64,000 nt of DNA from Burkholderia sp. SRS-46 (GTDB lineage: Bacteria > Pseudomonadota > Gammaproteobacteria > Burkholderiales > Burkholderiaceae), in contig NZ_PTXL01000001.1 of assembly GCF_004343775.1 (NCBI RefSeq), forward strand, positions 1,054,001-1,118,000, read 5' to 3'. The notes beneath the pieces are model-generated. The model was given only the letters and a program-made list of their open reading frames with translations. It was not told the origin of the DNA and made no database searches. How positions within the stretch are numbered: position 1 is the stretch's first letter; the number at the start of each line of letters is the position of its first letter. A program made the position numbers and the translations under genes. This document shows positions 1 to 9,306 of this stretch, piece by piece.

Positions 1-1122
1 GCTCACCGCGAGGCCAGTCGCGCGCGTTTGCGACGGGAACAGCTCCGACATCAGCGCCGGCAGCGCGCCGCAGTACGTCGCCTTCAGCAGGCCGATCCAG
101 ACCAGCGCGGCGAGCATCGCCGCGAACGACGCGTGACGCGTGAGCCACGCGAACGTTGGCCAGACCGAGACGAGCATCAGCAGCGCCGCGGCCGTCATCA
201 CGCGGATCCGCCCGACGCGATCGGACCAGTGGCCGACGAGCGGCGTGACGAGTGTCAGCACGAAGCCGGTGGCCAGCGTCGCCGCGAAGCCGGTCGATGC
301 GGGCAGGCCGAGCTGCTTGATCGCATAGGTCGGCATGTACAGCACCATGTAATTCACCGCGGTCGAGATCACGAGCACGCCGATCGAGAGCAGCAGGCGC
401 GTCTTCTGGCCGGCGAACAGCTCGCGCACCGGCGCGTCCGAACGCGCTTGCGCGTGGAATTCGACGCCTTCGTCGACGTAGCGGCGAATGTACAGCCCGA
501 CCGGCCCGATCGCGAGCCCGAACAGGAACGGCACGCGCCAGCCCCAGCTTTCGAGCTGCGCGGGCGTCAGCGTGCTCGTCAGCAGCGCGCCGAAGCCCGA
601 CGCGAGTAGCGTCGCGAGGCCCTGGCTCGCGAACTGCCAGCTCGACATGAAGCCGCGGCGGTGCGGTGCGTGCTCGACGAGGAACGCGGTCGAGCTCGCG
701 AATTCGCCGCCCGCGGAGAAGCCCTGCATCAGCCGCGACAACATGATCCCGAGCGGCGCGAGGATGCCGATCGACGCGTAGGTCGGCATCGCCGCGATCA
801 GCAGCGTGCCGCCCATCATCATCGCGATCGACAGCAGCAGCGACGCCTTGCGGCCCGCGCGGTCCGCGTACGCGCCGAGCACGAAGCCGCCGATCGGCCG
901 GATCAGGTACGACAGCCCGAACGTGCCGAGCGTGAGCAGCAGCGACGTCGCCTCGCTCGTCGCGGGAAAGAACAGCTTCGCGATCGTCACCGCGAAGAAG
1001 CCGTAGACGATCAGGTCGAACCATTCGAGTGCATTGCCGATCGACGCGGCGAGGATGATGCGGCGCATTTTCGCGGCGCTGGGGGAAGCGGCGTCCTGCG
1101 TGGTCAGGGTGGTGGTGTTCAT
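1..1122 (-). CDS. MFS transporter, metabolite:H+ symporter type (3' end outside window)
   Basis: Major facilitator permease, read on the minus strand from an ATG at 1122 (MNTTTLTTQDAAS). The frame stays open for 374 codons to the left edge, so the C-terminus is missing. The early motif GNALEWFDLIVYGFF, the loop YADRAGRK after helix 2, and GGEFASSTAFLVEHAP are typical of the metabolite:H+ symporter branch, which takes up dicarboxylates, osmolytes or shikimate-like acids. About nine or ten hydrophobic segments are visible. It lies 63 bp downstream of the M20 peptidase on the same strand, so the two probably share a transcript and the permease may import the peptidase substrate; this is inference. 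The substrate cannot be read from sequence. Confidence 0.88.
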   Translation of the reverse strand, partial: MNTTTLTTQDAASPSAAKMRRIILAASIGNALEWFDLIVYGFFAVTIAKLFFPATSEATSLLLTLGTFGLSYLIRPIGGFVLGAYADRAGRKASLLLSIAMMMGGTLLIAAMPTYASIGILAPLGIMLSRLMQGFSAGGEFASSTAFLVEHAPHRRGFMSSWQFASQGLATLLASGFGALLTSTLTPAQLESWGWRVPFLFGLAIGPVGLYIRRYVDEGVEFHAQARSDAPVRELFAGQKTRLLLSIGVLVISTAVNYMVLYMPTYAIKQLGLPASTGFAATLATGFVLTLVTPLVGHWSDRVGRIRVMTAAALLMLVSVWPTFAWLTRHASFAAMLAALVWIGLLKATYCGALPALMSELFPSQTRATGLAVS

Positions 1123-1185
1123 CGTGTGAGCTGCCCGGTGGTGGGTTGGACGACTGGCGATGCTTGATGTTTCAGAAAGGCGGCG

Positions 1186-2607
1186 TCAGCGTTGCGCGCC
1201 GGCGGTGTCGAGTGCGTGGCGGCGAACGGGCGGCGCGGCATCGCCGAGATCCCAGAACAGGCCGGCCATCATCTGGAGTCCCTCACGTACGACGCCGGCC
1301 AGCAGGTGTTCGTCGGGCGCGTGCTGCGCGCAGGCCGGGTACGAATGCGGCACCCACAGCGTCGGCAGCCCGAGCGTGTCGGAGAACACTTCGTTCGGCA
1401 GCGTGCCGCCGAGATTCGGCAGGATCGCGGGCCTTTTGCCGGTCGTGCGCGCGAGCGATTCGACCGCCCAGCGCACCCACGGATCGTCGGGCGGCAGGCG
1501 CGTGGCCGGTGCGCCGCGCTCGACGTCGATCTCGACGTCCGCGAAGCCGTGCGCATCGAGATGCGCGCGCAGGTGCGCATGCAGCGCTTGCCAGTCGGTG
1601 CCGACGACGAAGCGCAGCTGGCAGTGCGCATACGCGACCGGCGGAATCGCATTGACCGGATGCTCGGGGTTGCCGGCCTTGAACGCGAGGATTTCGAGCG
1701 TATTCCAGCCGAACACGCGCTCGGCGGCGCTGAGGCCGGGCTCGCCCCAGCCCGCGTCGAGCGCCGGGTCGCCGGGGCCGCCGCCGACCGCGAGATCGGC
1801 GAGCGCGTCGCGCACGGCCGCCGGAATCGCCGGCGGACGCAGGCCCGCGACGCGAATCGCGCCGCGCGCGTCGACGAGGCTGGCGAGCGCATGCGCGAGC
1901 ACGATCGCCGGGTTGCGCAGCAGTCCGCCCCAGTTGCCCGAATGATGCGCGCCGTCGCGCGCGCGCAGGCTCACCTTGAAATTGACCGCGCCGCGCGAGC
2001 CGAGGAATACGGTCGGCCGCTCGGCGGCGATGCGCGGCCCGTCGGACGCGATCAGCACGTCGGCCGCGAGCGCGTCGCGTTCGCGGCGGCACAGCGCGTC
2101 GAGGCCCGGCGAGCCGGTTTCCTCGCCCATCTCGATCAGCAGCTTCGCGTTGAAGCCGAGCCGGCCGCCGCGCGCGGCCAGCACGCTCGCCAGCGCGGCG
2201 AGGTTGATCGAATGCTGGCCCTTGTTGTCGGCGCTGCCGCGGCCGTACCAGCGCTCGCCGTCGGCGGTCAGCGTCCACGGCGACAGCGGCGCGCGCCATT
2301 GCGCGTCGTAGCCGCGCACGACGTCGCCGTGGCCATAGATCAGCACGGTCGGCAGCGCGTTGTCCTCGTGCCGCGACGCGAGCAGGAACGGCGCGCCGCC
2401 GTCGGCCGGGTTGTCGGCGAGGCGGGTGGCGAAGCCGAGGCGCGCGGCCTCGGGCGCGATCTCGTCGGTCAGGTACGCGCGCAGCGCGCCGGCGGTGCCA
2501 CTTTCCTGGCTCTCGGTGCGCAGCGCGACGCGGCGGCTCAGGGTGGCGAAGAATGCGCCGGATTCGAACTGGTTCAGCGCGTGCTGGATGGCGGCGGTGC
2601 GGCTCAA
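1186..2607 (-). CDS. M20 family metallopeptidase
   Basis: Predicted zinc-dependent amidohydrolase/dipeptidase of 473 aa, cytoplasmic with no signal peptide. Metal-site motifs are visible: YGHGDVV (His93, Asp95), GSADNKGQH (Asp127), EMGEETGSPG (Glu162-Glu163), a later SDGP aspartate, and a C-terminal HSYPACAQHAPDE histidine. The order and spacing match the M20 group of ArgE/DapE/carboxypeptidase relatives with the lid domain inserted in the middle. The start is TTG at 2607, preceded by a good ribosome site (GAGGAGA) 8-9 bases upstream; an ATG further upstream is in another frame. The gene is divergent from a LysR regulator and followed by an MFS permease, suggesting uptake and hydrolysis of an N-acyl or dipeptide-like compound. 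The exact substrate is unknown. Confidence 0.9.
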   Translation of the reverse strand: MSRTAAIQHALNQFESGAFFATLSRRVALRTESQESGTAGALRAYLTDEIAPEAARLGFATRLADNPADGGAPFLLASRHEDNALPTVLIYGHGDVVRGYDAQWRAPLSPWTLTADGERWYGRGSADNKGQHSINLAALASVLAARGGRLGFNAKLLIEMGEETGSPGLDALCRRERDALAADVLIASDGPRIAAERPTVFLGSRGAVNFKVSLRARDGAHHSGNWGGLLRNPAIVLAHALASLVDARGAIRVAGLRPPAIPAAVRDALADLAVGGGPGDPALDAGWGEPGLSAAERVFGWNTLEILAFKAGNPEHPVNAIPPVAYAHCQLRFVVGTDWQALHAHLRAHLDAHGFADVEIDVERGAPATRLPPDDPWVRWAVESLARTTGKRPAILPNLGGTLPNEVFSDTLGLPTLWVPHSYPACAQHAPDEHLLAGVVREGLQMMAGLFWDLGDAAPPVRRHALDTAGAQR

Positions 2608-2785
2608 GACGTGTCTCCTCGGGTTTCATGCAAAACGGTCGGGCGGCGGGCTGCGCGCGCAGGCGGCCCGAAGTGCGATCGATTCTAGGAAGCCGTTATT
2701 TTTGTCACAATGATCGAATTTCGAACCTTTCATTGCCGAAAAGGCAAAGCGAAATGGCCGGCTGCGGCCTTTGGGGGACTGAACG

Positions 2786-3739
2786 ATGGCGGCTTTCCTG
2801 CACGGCCTCGCGCTGCGCTATTTCGTCGAAGTGGCGCGCACCGGCTCGCTCAGCGATGCGTCCGCGCGGCTGCACGTCGCGGTGTCAGCGGTCAGCCGGC
2901 AGATCGCGAAACTCGAGAGCGAGCTCGGCGCGCCGCTGTTCGAGCGGCGTCCGCGCGGGATGGCGCTGTCCGAGGCCGGCGAGCGGCTGCTGAGCTTCGC
3001 GCAGCGCAGCCTGCTCGAGGCGGAGCACGTGATGAAGGAGATCGGCGGCCTCGATGCGCTGCACGGCAGCCTGCTGAAGCTCGCGTGTTCGGAAGGCTTC
3101 GCGCGCGATTTCCTGCCGGGCGCGCTCGCGAGCTTCAAGGCGCGCCACCCGGGCGTCGATTTCTCGGTGTGGGTCGTGTCGCCGGCCGATGCGACGCGGC
3201 GGGTGCGCGACGGCGACGCGGATCTCGCGCTGACCTTCAGCCTCGCGCCGGAGAAGGGCGTGCGGGTCGAGCACACCGAGCGGGCGCCGATCTATGCGCT
3301 GGTGCGGCGCGATCATCCGCTGGCGGCGCACGACGCGGTGTCGCTCGCCGATGTCGCACGCTACCCGCACGTGCTGCCCGAGCCGGGCACCACCGTGCGC
3401 CAGCTGATCGACATCGCGTGCGCGCTCGACGGGCTGCTGCTCGAGCCCGAGCTGACGAGCAACAACACGGCGGCGATGTACCGCTACGCGCAGCATACGG
3501 GCGCGGTGATGTTCACGGGCCTGTTGTCGGTGCGCGACCGCTGCGACGCGGACGGCTTCGCCGTCGTGCGGCTGACGAACCCGCAACTCGGCGAGCGCAG
3601 CATCCAGGTGCAGACGATGGCGGGGCGCGATCTGCCGGCCTCGGTGCGTGCGTTCCGCGACCATCTGGTCGACGCGATCCGCGCGCCGCAGGACGCGCCG
3701 CACCCGGCGCGACGCCCGCGAGGCCGCCCCGTGAGATAA
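2786..3739 (+). CDS. LysR family transcriptional regulator
   Basis: 317-aa DNA-binding regulator. The N-terminal winged helix-turn-helix (about residues 5-63, with SDASARLHVAVSAVSRQI and LFERRPRGMALSEAGE) is canonical LysR, followed by a periplasmic-binding-protein-like effector domain. The length is normal for the family. The start ATG has a G-rich ribosome site (GGGGGA) about 8 bases upstream. It is divergent from the M20 peptidase-MFS pair across a 178-bp intergenic region, the usual arrangement for a LysR protein controlling the neighbouring operon and itself. The effector is presumably the substrate or product of that pathway, which is inference from position only. Confidence 0.9.
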   Translation: MAAFLHGLALRYFVEVARTGSLSDASARLHVAVSAVSRQIAKLESELGAPLFERRPRGMALSEAGERLLSFAQRSLLEAEHVMKEIGGLDALHGSLLKLACSEGFARDFLPGALASFKARHPGVDFSVWVVSPADATRRVRDGDADLALTFSLAPEKGVRVEHTERAPIYALVRRDHPLAAHDAVSLADVARYPHVLPEPGTTVRQLIDIACALDGLLLEPELTSNNTAAMYRYAQHTGAVMFTGLLSVRDRCDADGFAVVRLTNPQLGERSIQVQTMAGRDLPASVRAFRDHLVDAIRAPQDAPHPARRPRGRPVR

Positions 3740-3803
3740 TCCGCCGATCCACCTGTTTGCGCTCCTGCGGCTCGCCGAGCCGGGCCGCCTCCTTGACGCC
3801 AAA

Positions 3804-4916
3804 TTGAAGAACCTGATTGTCACCCTCGATCGCGCCGGCGAGTTCGACGAGATCATCGACGTGCGCACGCCGCTCGAGTTCGCCGAGGACCACATCCCCG
3901 GCGCGCTGAACGCGCCCGTGCTCAGCAACGAAGAGCGCGTGCTCGTCGGTACGATGTATCGCCAAGTTTCGCCGTACGACGCGACGCGCGTCGGCGCGGC
4001 GATCGTCGCGCGCAACATCGCGCGCCACCTCGACACGACGTTCGCCGACCGGCCGCGCAACTGGCGTCCGCTGATCTACTGCTGGCGCGGCGGCAAGCGC
4101 TCGGGCTCGATGACGACCTGGTTCAACCTGATCGGCTGGCAGGCGCGCCAGCTCGACGGCGGCTACAAGGCGTACCGCCGCTCGGTCTGCGCGACGCTCG
4201 ACACGCTGCCGACCCGATTCCGCTACATCGCGCTGGTCGGCCACACCGGCTGCGGCAAGACGCGCCTCTTGCAGGCGCTGCGCGACGTGGGCGCGCAGAC
4301 GCTCGATCTCGAGGCGCTCGCGTGCCATCGCGGCTCGCTGCTCGGCGCGCTGCCGGGCGTGCCGCAACCGTCGCAGAAGGGGTTCGACTCGGGGCTCGTC
4401 GGCGCGCTCGAGCGTTTCGACCCGGCCCGGCCGGTGTTCGTCGAATCCGAGAGCCGCAAGATCGGGCTCGTGCAGCTGCCGCTCGCGCTGCTGGAGGCGT
4501 TCCACGCGGGGCCGTGGGTGCAGGTCGACGCGGCGCGCGACGAGCGCATCGCGTTCCTGCTCGACGATTACGGCCACCTGTTCGACGAACCGCTCGCGTT
4601 CAAGGCGCAACTCGCCCGGCTGATCGGCCTGCACAGCCGCGACGACGTCGCCCGCTGGAGTGGGCTGATCGATGCGGGCGCGCGTGCCGAATTGTTTGGC
4701 GAACTGATCGACCGGCATTACGATCCCGCGTATGCGCGGACGTTCCGTGCGAATTTCGGCAAGCCGGGCCGCGTGCTCACGTTCCATTTCCGGCCGAATG
4801 CGGCCGACGCGCGCGACCAGGCGAGCGCGCTGCTGGCCCAGCTCGCGCAGGCCGGCCTGCCGGCGACGGCCGCCGCTGCCATGCAATCCTCATCCGACGT
4901 TCAGACCAGACCATGA
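3804..4916 (+). CDS. mnmH: tRNA 2-selenouridine/geranyl-2-thiouridine synthase
   Basis: MnmH (SelU/YbbB) replaces sulfur by selenium at the wobble 2-thiouridine of Lys, Glu and Gln tRNAs, through a geranylated intermediate. The 370-aa protein has the two expected parts: an N-terminal rhodanese domain with the active cysteine in LIYCWRGGKRSGSM (Cys93), and a C-terminal P-loop domain with GHTGCGKT at 146-153. The early IIDVRTPLEFAEDHIPGALN is family-typical. No ATG lies in frame; the likely start is TTG at 3804, because an in-frame stop sits at 3732 and the family begins just before the rhodanese domain. Its stop overlaps the ATG of the next gene (ATGA), implying translational coupling. Selenophosphate synthetase is not in this window. 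Confidence 0.92.
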   Translation: MKNLIVTLDRAGEFDEIIDVRTPLEFAEDHIPGALNAPVLSNEERVLVGTMYRQVSPYDATRVGAAIVARNIARHLDTTFADRPRNWRPLIYCWRGGKRSGSMTTWFNLIGWQARQLDGGYKAYRRSVCATLDTLPTRFRYIALVGHTGCGKTRLLQALRDVGAQTLDLEALACHRGSLLGALPGVPQPSQKGFDSGLVGALERFDPARPVFVESESRKIGLVQLPLALLEAFHAGPWVQVDAARDERIAFLLDDYGHLFDEPLAFKAQLARLIGLHSRDDVARWSGLIDAGARAELFGELIDRHYDPAYARTFRANFGKPGRVLTFHFRPNAADARDQASALLAQLAQAGLPATAAAAMQSSSDVQTRP

Positions 4917-5971
4917 CGACCACACGCACGCAACCCAGCCCGGCCCTCGGCTGGATGACCTTTCTGCTGATTGCAGTCGCGGGACTGTTCTACGTGAAAT
5001 GGTTTCCGTATTACAACAAGGCGTTCGTCGCCGCCGAGCATCACACGATCGGCCAGTCGATCCTGATGGGCGCGTCGTCGGCGCCGCCCGAGCCGTCGCT
5101 GAAGGCCGCGCTCGACTACGCGTGGGCGTACGGCAAGGCGATCTGGCAGGCGATGGTGCTCGGCCTGCTGCTCGGCTCGGCGGTGCAGGCGCTGCTGCCC
5201 GCGCACTGGGTCGCGCGCGTGCTCGGCAAGACCGGGTTCGGCAGCGTCGCCGCGGGCGGCCTGCTGTCGCTGCCGGGGATGATGTGCACCTGCTGCGCGG
5301 CGCCCGTCGTCGCCGGCCTGCGCGAGCGGCATGCATCGCCGGGCGGCGCGGTGGCGTTCTGGCTCGGCAACACGGTGCTGAATCCGGCCGCGCTGGTGTT
5401 CATGGGCTTCGTGCTCGGCTGGCACTGGAGCGCGCTGCGGCTCGTGCTCGGCATCGCGATGGTGTTCGGGATCGGCTACCTGCTGAACCGCATCGCGCGC
5501 CCCGACGATCGCGGCATCGACGACACCCGGCTGGCGGCGCTGGCCGCCGAGCAGGCCGCGGCCGGCAACGCATTCGTGCGCTGGATCAAGATCCTCGCGC
5601 GGATGACCGTGCGGCTCGTGCCCGAATACCTCGTGCTCGTGCTGCTGCTCGGCGCGGCGCGCGCGTGGCTGTTTCCGCACATCGGCCCGGACATCGGCAA
5701 CCATCTCGGCTGGATCGTCGCGTTCGCGATCGCCGGCACGCTGTTCGTGATTCCGACGGCGGGCGAGGTGCCGATCATCCAGGCGATGTTGTCGCTCGGC
5801 ATGGGCGTCGGCCCGGCCGCCGCGCTGTTGCTGACGCTGCCGCCGATCAGCGTGCCGTCGCTCGCGATGCTCGCGCGCTCGTTCCCGCCGCGCGTGCTGG
5901 CGCTGGTCGCGGTGCTCGTCGTCGCGTTCGGCATCGCCAGCGGGCTGCTGGCGATCGCGCTGGGGTTCTAG
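4913..5971 (+). CDS. ArsP_1 family permease (PF03773-type)
   Basis: 352-aa integral membrane protein with about eight to ten hydrophobic segments and a soluble loop near residues 190-225. The motif GMMCTCCAAPVVAGLR (Cys125, Cys127, Cys128) and the second repeat ending IPTAGEVPIIQAM are characteristic of the predicted permease family PF03773, whose studied members include ArsP exporters of trivalent organoarsenicals that use membrane cysteines. The ATG at 4913 overlaps the mnmH stop by 4 bp, so expression is probably coupled to the selenium-tRNA enzyme. No ArsR regulator or other arsenic gene is adjacent. The substrate is unknown; a selenium or arsenic compound is a guess from the family and neighbour. 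Confidence 0.85.
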   Translation: MTTTRTQPSPALGWMTFLLIAVAGLFYVKWFPYYNKAFVAAEHHTIGQSILMGASSAPPEPSLKAALDYAWAYGKAIWQAMVLGLLLGSAVQALLPAHWVARVLGKTGFGSVAAGGLLSLPGMMCTCCAAPVVAGLRERHASPGGAVAFWLGNTVLNPAALVFMGFVLGWHWSALRLVLGIAMVFGIGYLLNRIARPDDRGIDDTRLAALAAEQAAAGNAFVRWIKILARMTVRLVPEYLVLVLLLGAARAWLFPHIGPDIGNHLGWIVAFAIAGTLFVIPTAGEVPIIQAMLSLGMGVGPAAALLLTLPPISVPSLAMLARSFPPRVLALVAVLVVAFGIASGLLAIALGF

Positions 5972-6164
5972 CGGGCGGCAGACGGGCCGCAGCGGCAGGC
6001 GTGGCGCGCGTCCGGCGTTGCCATGCCCGGCCGCGCGGTGAGCGGCAGGCCCTCGGGAGCGCCGGCGGCGCGATGTGCGAGCCGGCGTGGGCAATCATCC
6101 TATTCATCCGGCGCCGCCGCTCCGTGCGGGCGGGGCCATTTACAAGAAGCAATCAGGAAATCGC

Positions 6165-6587
6165 ATGACCCAACCCAAGATCCATCCTCGACTCGAAAAG
6201 GCGCTGACGCGCGGCGATCTCGCGATTCGCCAGGCCAATTCGGCGCGCGCGACCGCGGTGCTGTCGGCGCTCGGCATGATGATCATCGAGGCATCCGCGA
6301 CGATCGGCGTCGAAGCCAGCATCGACATTCCGCAGGGCGACCGCATCTACGATCCGGTCAACGGCCTGTGGCCGCAGAAGATGCTCGTGTCGTTCGACGG
6401 CCCGATCGACGACGCGGATCCGGAAGAGCTGCGCTCGGTGTACCTGGTGGCCGACGATCCGGGCACCCAGTTCCGGGTCGAATGGCATCGCGCGGACGGC
6501 AAGCTCGGCCGTCAGGAAGGCGGCCCGCTCGCGACGGTCGCGTTCCTGACCGACGTCGAGATTCCGTGGAGCGACGAGGACGAGTGA
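6165..6587 (+). CDS. conserved hypothetical protein, 140 aa
   Basis: I do not recognise this protein. It begins MTQPKIHPRLEKALTRGD with an AGGA ribosome site 8 bases upstream of the ATG at 6165; an in-frame ATG 90 bases further upstream lacks such a site. The product is soluble and acidic. It has a short hydrophobic stretch (about residues 25-45), a middle section mentioning YDPVNGLWPQKMLVSFDGP, and an acidic end (WSDEDE). The mainly alternating hydrophobic pattern from residue 45 on suggests a small beta-rich fold. It stands alone, 193 bp after the permease and convergent with nodJ. Codon use is like its neighbours, so it is probably a genuine gene. Confidence 0.75.
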   Translation: MTQPKIHPRLEKALTRGDLAIRQANSARATAVLSALGMMIIEASATIGVEASIDIPQGDRIYDPVNGLWPQKMLVSFDGPIDDADPEELRSVYLVADDPGTQFRVEWHRADGKLGRQEGGPLATVAFLTDVEIPWSDEDE

Positions 6588-6619
6588 CGGCCGGCGCGCC
6601 GGGGGCCGCGCGAGCGGCT

Positions 6620-7453
6620 TCAGCGCATCATCCGCCGGCGGAACAGCCAGGCGGACAGCAGGAAGCTGCCGACCGCATAGGCCGCCAGCACCGCGATGTG
6701 CGTGGCGACGTGCGACGCCGGCCGGCCGAGCATCGCGGGCCGGATCAGTTCGACCGCGTGCGCGAGCGGCAACGCATGCGCGGCATGCTGCGCGATTTCC
6801 GGCAATTGCGTGAGCGGAAAGAACACGCCGGACAGCAGCAGCATCGGCGTCAGCACGAGCGTCTGATAAAACATGAAGAAATCGTATGACGGCGCGAGTG
6901 CGGTGACGACCATCGCGGCGCTCGCGAACGCGAGGCCCGCCAGCGCGATCACCGGCAGCGCGGCGAGCATCGACGGGAAGTGCGCATAGCCGAGCAGGCC
7001 CGCGACGATCATGATCGCGGCGCCCGACAGCAGCGCCTTGCTGGCCGCCCACACGATCTCGCCGAGCACGATGTCGCCGAGCGCGAGCGGCGTGTGCATG
7101 ATTGCTTCCCAGGTGCGCTGTACGTGCATCCGCGAGAAGCCCGAATACATCGATTCGAAGCTCGCCGACATCATCACGCTCGAGCCGACCGTGCCGGCCG
7201 CGAGGAACGCGATGTACGACACGCCGTCGACGTGGCCGAGCATCAGGCCCAGGCCGAAGCCGAGGCCGAACAGGTAGATCATCGGATCGGCCAGATTGCC
7301 GAACAGCGACGCGACCGCGAGCTTGCGCCATACCAGATAGTTGCGCCGCCACACGGCGACCCAGTTGGTTGCATTCGCCGGCATCGCGATCGCGAAGCGC
7401 GATTCGCGCGGCGGCGCGGGCGTGGCGGAAGCGGAGTAGTTGCGTACGTCCAT
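6620..7453 (-). CDS. nodJ: ABC-2 type transport permease, NodJ family
   Basis: 277-aa inner-membrane permease with six hydrophobic segments, of the ABC-2 exporter superfamily. The motifs [17 protein letters not shown] near the N-terminus and [14 protein letters not shown] in the C-terminal third match NodJ. It starts 6 bp after the stop of the ATP-binding gene and must form an exporter with it. In rhizobia NodIJ secretes lipo-chitin Nod factors, but close NodIJ relatives are widespread in beta-proteobacteria that do not nodulate, and no nodulation genes are nearby. The substrate here is therefore unknown, perhaps an exopolysaccharide-related or lipid-linked saccharide. The short C-terminal tail ends in a run of basic residues (RRRMMR). 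Confidence 0.88.
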   Translation of the reverse strand: MDVRNYSASATPAPPRESRFAIAMPANATNWVAVWRRNYLVWRKLAVASLFGNLADPMIYLFGLGFGLGLMLGHVDGVSYIAFLAAGTVGSSVMMSASFESMYSGFSRMHVQRTWEAIMHTPLALGDIVLGEIVWAASKALLSGAAIMIVAGLLGYAHFPSMLAALPVIALAGLAFASAAMVVTALAPSYDFFMFYQTLVLTPMLLLSGVFFPLTQLPEIAQHAAHALPLAHAVELIRPAMLGRPASHVATHIAVLAAYAVGSFLLSAWLFRRRMMR

Positions 7454-7459
7454 GGGCGC

Positions 7460-8374
7460 TCAATCCTGCATGTCGCGGCCGGTCAGCCGCAGGAACACAT
7501 CCTCCAGATTGGCCGGGCGATGCAGATACCGCAATCCGGCGCGGCCCTTGAGCCGCGCATTGAGCGGATCGGGATCGCTCACGTAGCAGAACAGCGTCTC
7601 GCCGCTGATCTCGGTGCGCTCCGCGAACGCGGCCAGCTCGTCGCGCAGCGCGGCCGGGTCGGGGCCGTAGATCTCGATCACGTCGCAACCGATTTCCGAC
7701 GCGATCAGCGCGTGCGGCGCGCCTTCGGCGATCTTGCGGCCTTCCTCGATCACGCACAGCCGGTCGCACAGGCGCTCGGCTTCCTCCATGAAGTGCGTGG
7801 TGATCAGGATCGTCTTGCCGCGCGCGAGCAGCGAGCGCAGCCGTTCCCACATCAGGTGCCGCGCCTGCGGGTCGAGGCCGGTCGTCGGTTCGTCGAGCAC
7901 CAGCACGTCCGGATCGTTGACGAGCGCGCGCGCGAGCGTCAGCCGCCGCTTCATGCCGCCCGACAACTCGCTGACCTTCGCATCCGCCTTGTTCTCGAGC
8001 TTCGCGAACGCGAGCAGCGACGGCACGAGCGCGCGCGCGTCGTGCGCCGACACGCCGAAATAGCGGCTGAACACCAGCAGATTCTCGCGAACCGTGAAAT
8101 CGGGATCGAGATTGTCGAATTGCGGCACGACGCCGACCCGCTGGCGCGCATGACGCGCGCGCGACGGCACCGGTTCGCCGCATAGCGAGATCGCGCCGGC
8201 GTCGGGGTAGGCGATGCCGAGCAGCATCTTCAGCGTCGTGGTCTTGCCGGCGCCGTTCGGCCCGAGCAGGCCGTAGCATTCGCCGGCGTGGACGCGGAAC
8301 GACAGGCCGTTGACGACGAGCTTGTCGCCATAGCGCTTTTCGACGTCCTGGAAATCGATCGGAGCGACGGACAT
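7460..8374 (-). CDS. nodI: ABC exporter ATP-binding protein, NodI family
   Basis: ATPase partner of the downstream NodJ-type permease. In the 304-aa protein the Walker A is GPNGAGKT (38-45), the signature is [15 protein letters not shown], and Walker B is [12 protein letters not shown], followed by the switch histidine in [15 protein letters not shown]. The C-terminal extension after about residue 230 is usual for drug or lipooligosaccharide exporters. I place the start at ATG 8374 ([13 protein letters not shown]); the frame is open for 44 more codons upstream, but NodI proteins are normally about 304 aa and that extension has arginine-rich, non-conserved composition. nodI and nodJ are separated by only 6 bp, so they are one operon. 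Confidence 0.9.
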   Translation of the reverse strand: MSVAPIDFQDVEKRYGDKLVVNGLSFRVHAGECYGLLGPNGAGKTTTLKMLLGIAYPDAGAISLCGEPVPSRARHARQRVGVVPQFDNLDPDFTVRENLLVFSRYFGVSAHDARALVPSLLAFAKLENKADAKVSELSGGMKRRLTLARALVNDPDVLVLDEPTTGLDPQARHLMWERLRSLLARGKTILITTHFMEEAERLCDRLCVIEEGRKIAEGAPHALIASEIGCDVIEIYGPDPAALRDELAAFAERTEISGETLFCYVSDPDPLNARLKGRAGLRYLHRPANLEDVFLRLTGRDMQD

Positions 8375-8714
8375 GGGCGAGTTGTCGTTGGAAGTCGGTG
8401 CGACCCGTGCGCGCGGCATCCGGTGTGCGAACGGACGCGCCGGACGGATGTCACACGCGTATTCGTCGAGCGTACGATATCGGCGCACCGCCTGCACGTG
8501 ACGCACACGGGTGACACGAACGGGCCATTCTAGTGCATTGCCTGCGCAGCTTCAGGGCATGCACCGGCGTTACGCCGCATGCGCGCCTCGATCATGCACC
8601 GCATCATCGCGTATGGGCCCCACGGGGCGAATCAGCGTTTTCCATCCCTTGCGTCCTGAATTGCGGCGCACCATGATGGTTGCATAGGGTTCGTTGTCGC
8701 GAATGGGAGGTTTC
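8375..8714. other. 340-bp divergent intergenic region
   Basis: Non-coding stretch between the starts of nodI (leftward) and the universal stress protein gene (rightward). It must hold both promoters. I see no convincing -35/-10 pair, riboswitch or terminator. The segment around 8557-8584 contains two GCATGC hexamers flanking a short GGCG/CGCC stem, which may be chance in this GC-rich DNA. No gene-like reading frame with a ribosome site was found. Confidence 0.6.
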
Positions 8715-9206
8715 ATGGCTAGCTACAACAAGATTCTGCTCTGTTACGACGGCTCGCTCGAGGGGCGCAAGGCGTTGCGCTGCGGTGCCAATCTTGCGCT
8801 GGACCTGAAGGCCGAGACGCACCTGCTGTCCGTCGTCGACATGCGTTCGAGCATTGCACAAAGCGCCGGATTGTTGACCGACGTCGCGTGCGGCCGCTTC
8901 GAGGAAACCGCGCGCGAAATCCTGCAGGAAGGCGTGAACTGGCTGCGCGAACGCGGGCTACAGGCGGAAGGCCATTTCGCGTTCGGCTACCCGATCGACG
9001 AAATCGCGAATCTTGCGGCCGAGCTGAAGGTCGACCTGATCGTGGTCGGGCATCGGTGCCGCAGCGGGCTGTCCAGATGGTGGATGGGGTCGGGCAACAC
9101 GCAGCTGCTCGATCGCGTGACCTGCAGCATCCTGGTGGCGTGCTCGTCGGCTGAGGAGCAGAAGGCCGAAATCGCCCGCGAACGCGAAGCAGCGGCGGCC
9201 AAGTAG
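8715..9206 (+). CDS. universal stress protein, UspA family
   Basis: 163-aa soluble cytoplasmic protein with one Usp domain. It starts MASYNKILLCYDGSLEGRKA (beta-1 with the early Asp), and carries DLIVVGHRCRSG followed by GSGNTQLLDRVTCSILVA. That last region is the glycine-rich nucleotide-binding part of ATP-binding Usp proteins, though the first glycine motif is slightly altered. The C-terminal 20 residues are a charged helical tail (EEQKAEIAREREAAAAK). The ATG at 8715 has a GGAGG ribosome site 6-7 bases upstream, which is better placed than the TTG or ATG 12-21 bases earlier. It is monocistronic. Such proteins are induced by stress or stationary phase; the specific role is unknown. Confidence 0.9.
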   Translation: MASYNKILLCYDGSLEGRKALRCGANLALDLKAETHLLSVVDMRSSIAQSAGLLTDVACGRFEETAREILQEGVNWLRERGLQAEGHFAFGYPIDEIANLAAELKVDLIVVGHRCRSGLSRWWMGSGNTQLLDRVTCSILVACSSAEEQKAEIAREREAAAAK

Positions 9207-9306
9207 TCGCGCAATCGCTGCAACAGCAGCAACAATCGAATGCGTGCCGGACCGGCACCGGCGCAAGCCGGGCGCCGGTCATGCGCGGCGCCGGTGCAAT
9301 GCCGGT

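Noticed and set aside
28..1167. Several plus-strand open frames at the left edge
   Set aside because: They are antisense shadows of the MFS transporter, whose minus-strand frame has proper helices and loop motifs.
8555..8590. Paired GCATGC hexamers as an operator upstream of the universal stress gene
   Set aside because: The arms are short and self-palindromic, and such hexamers are expected by chance in this DNA.
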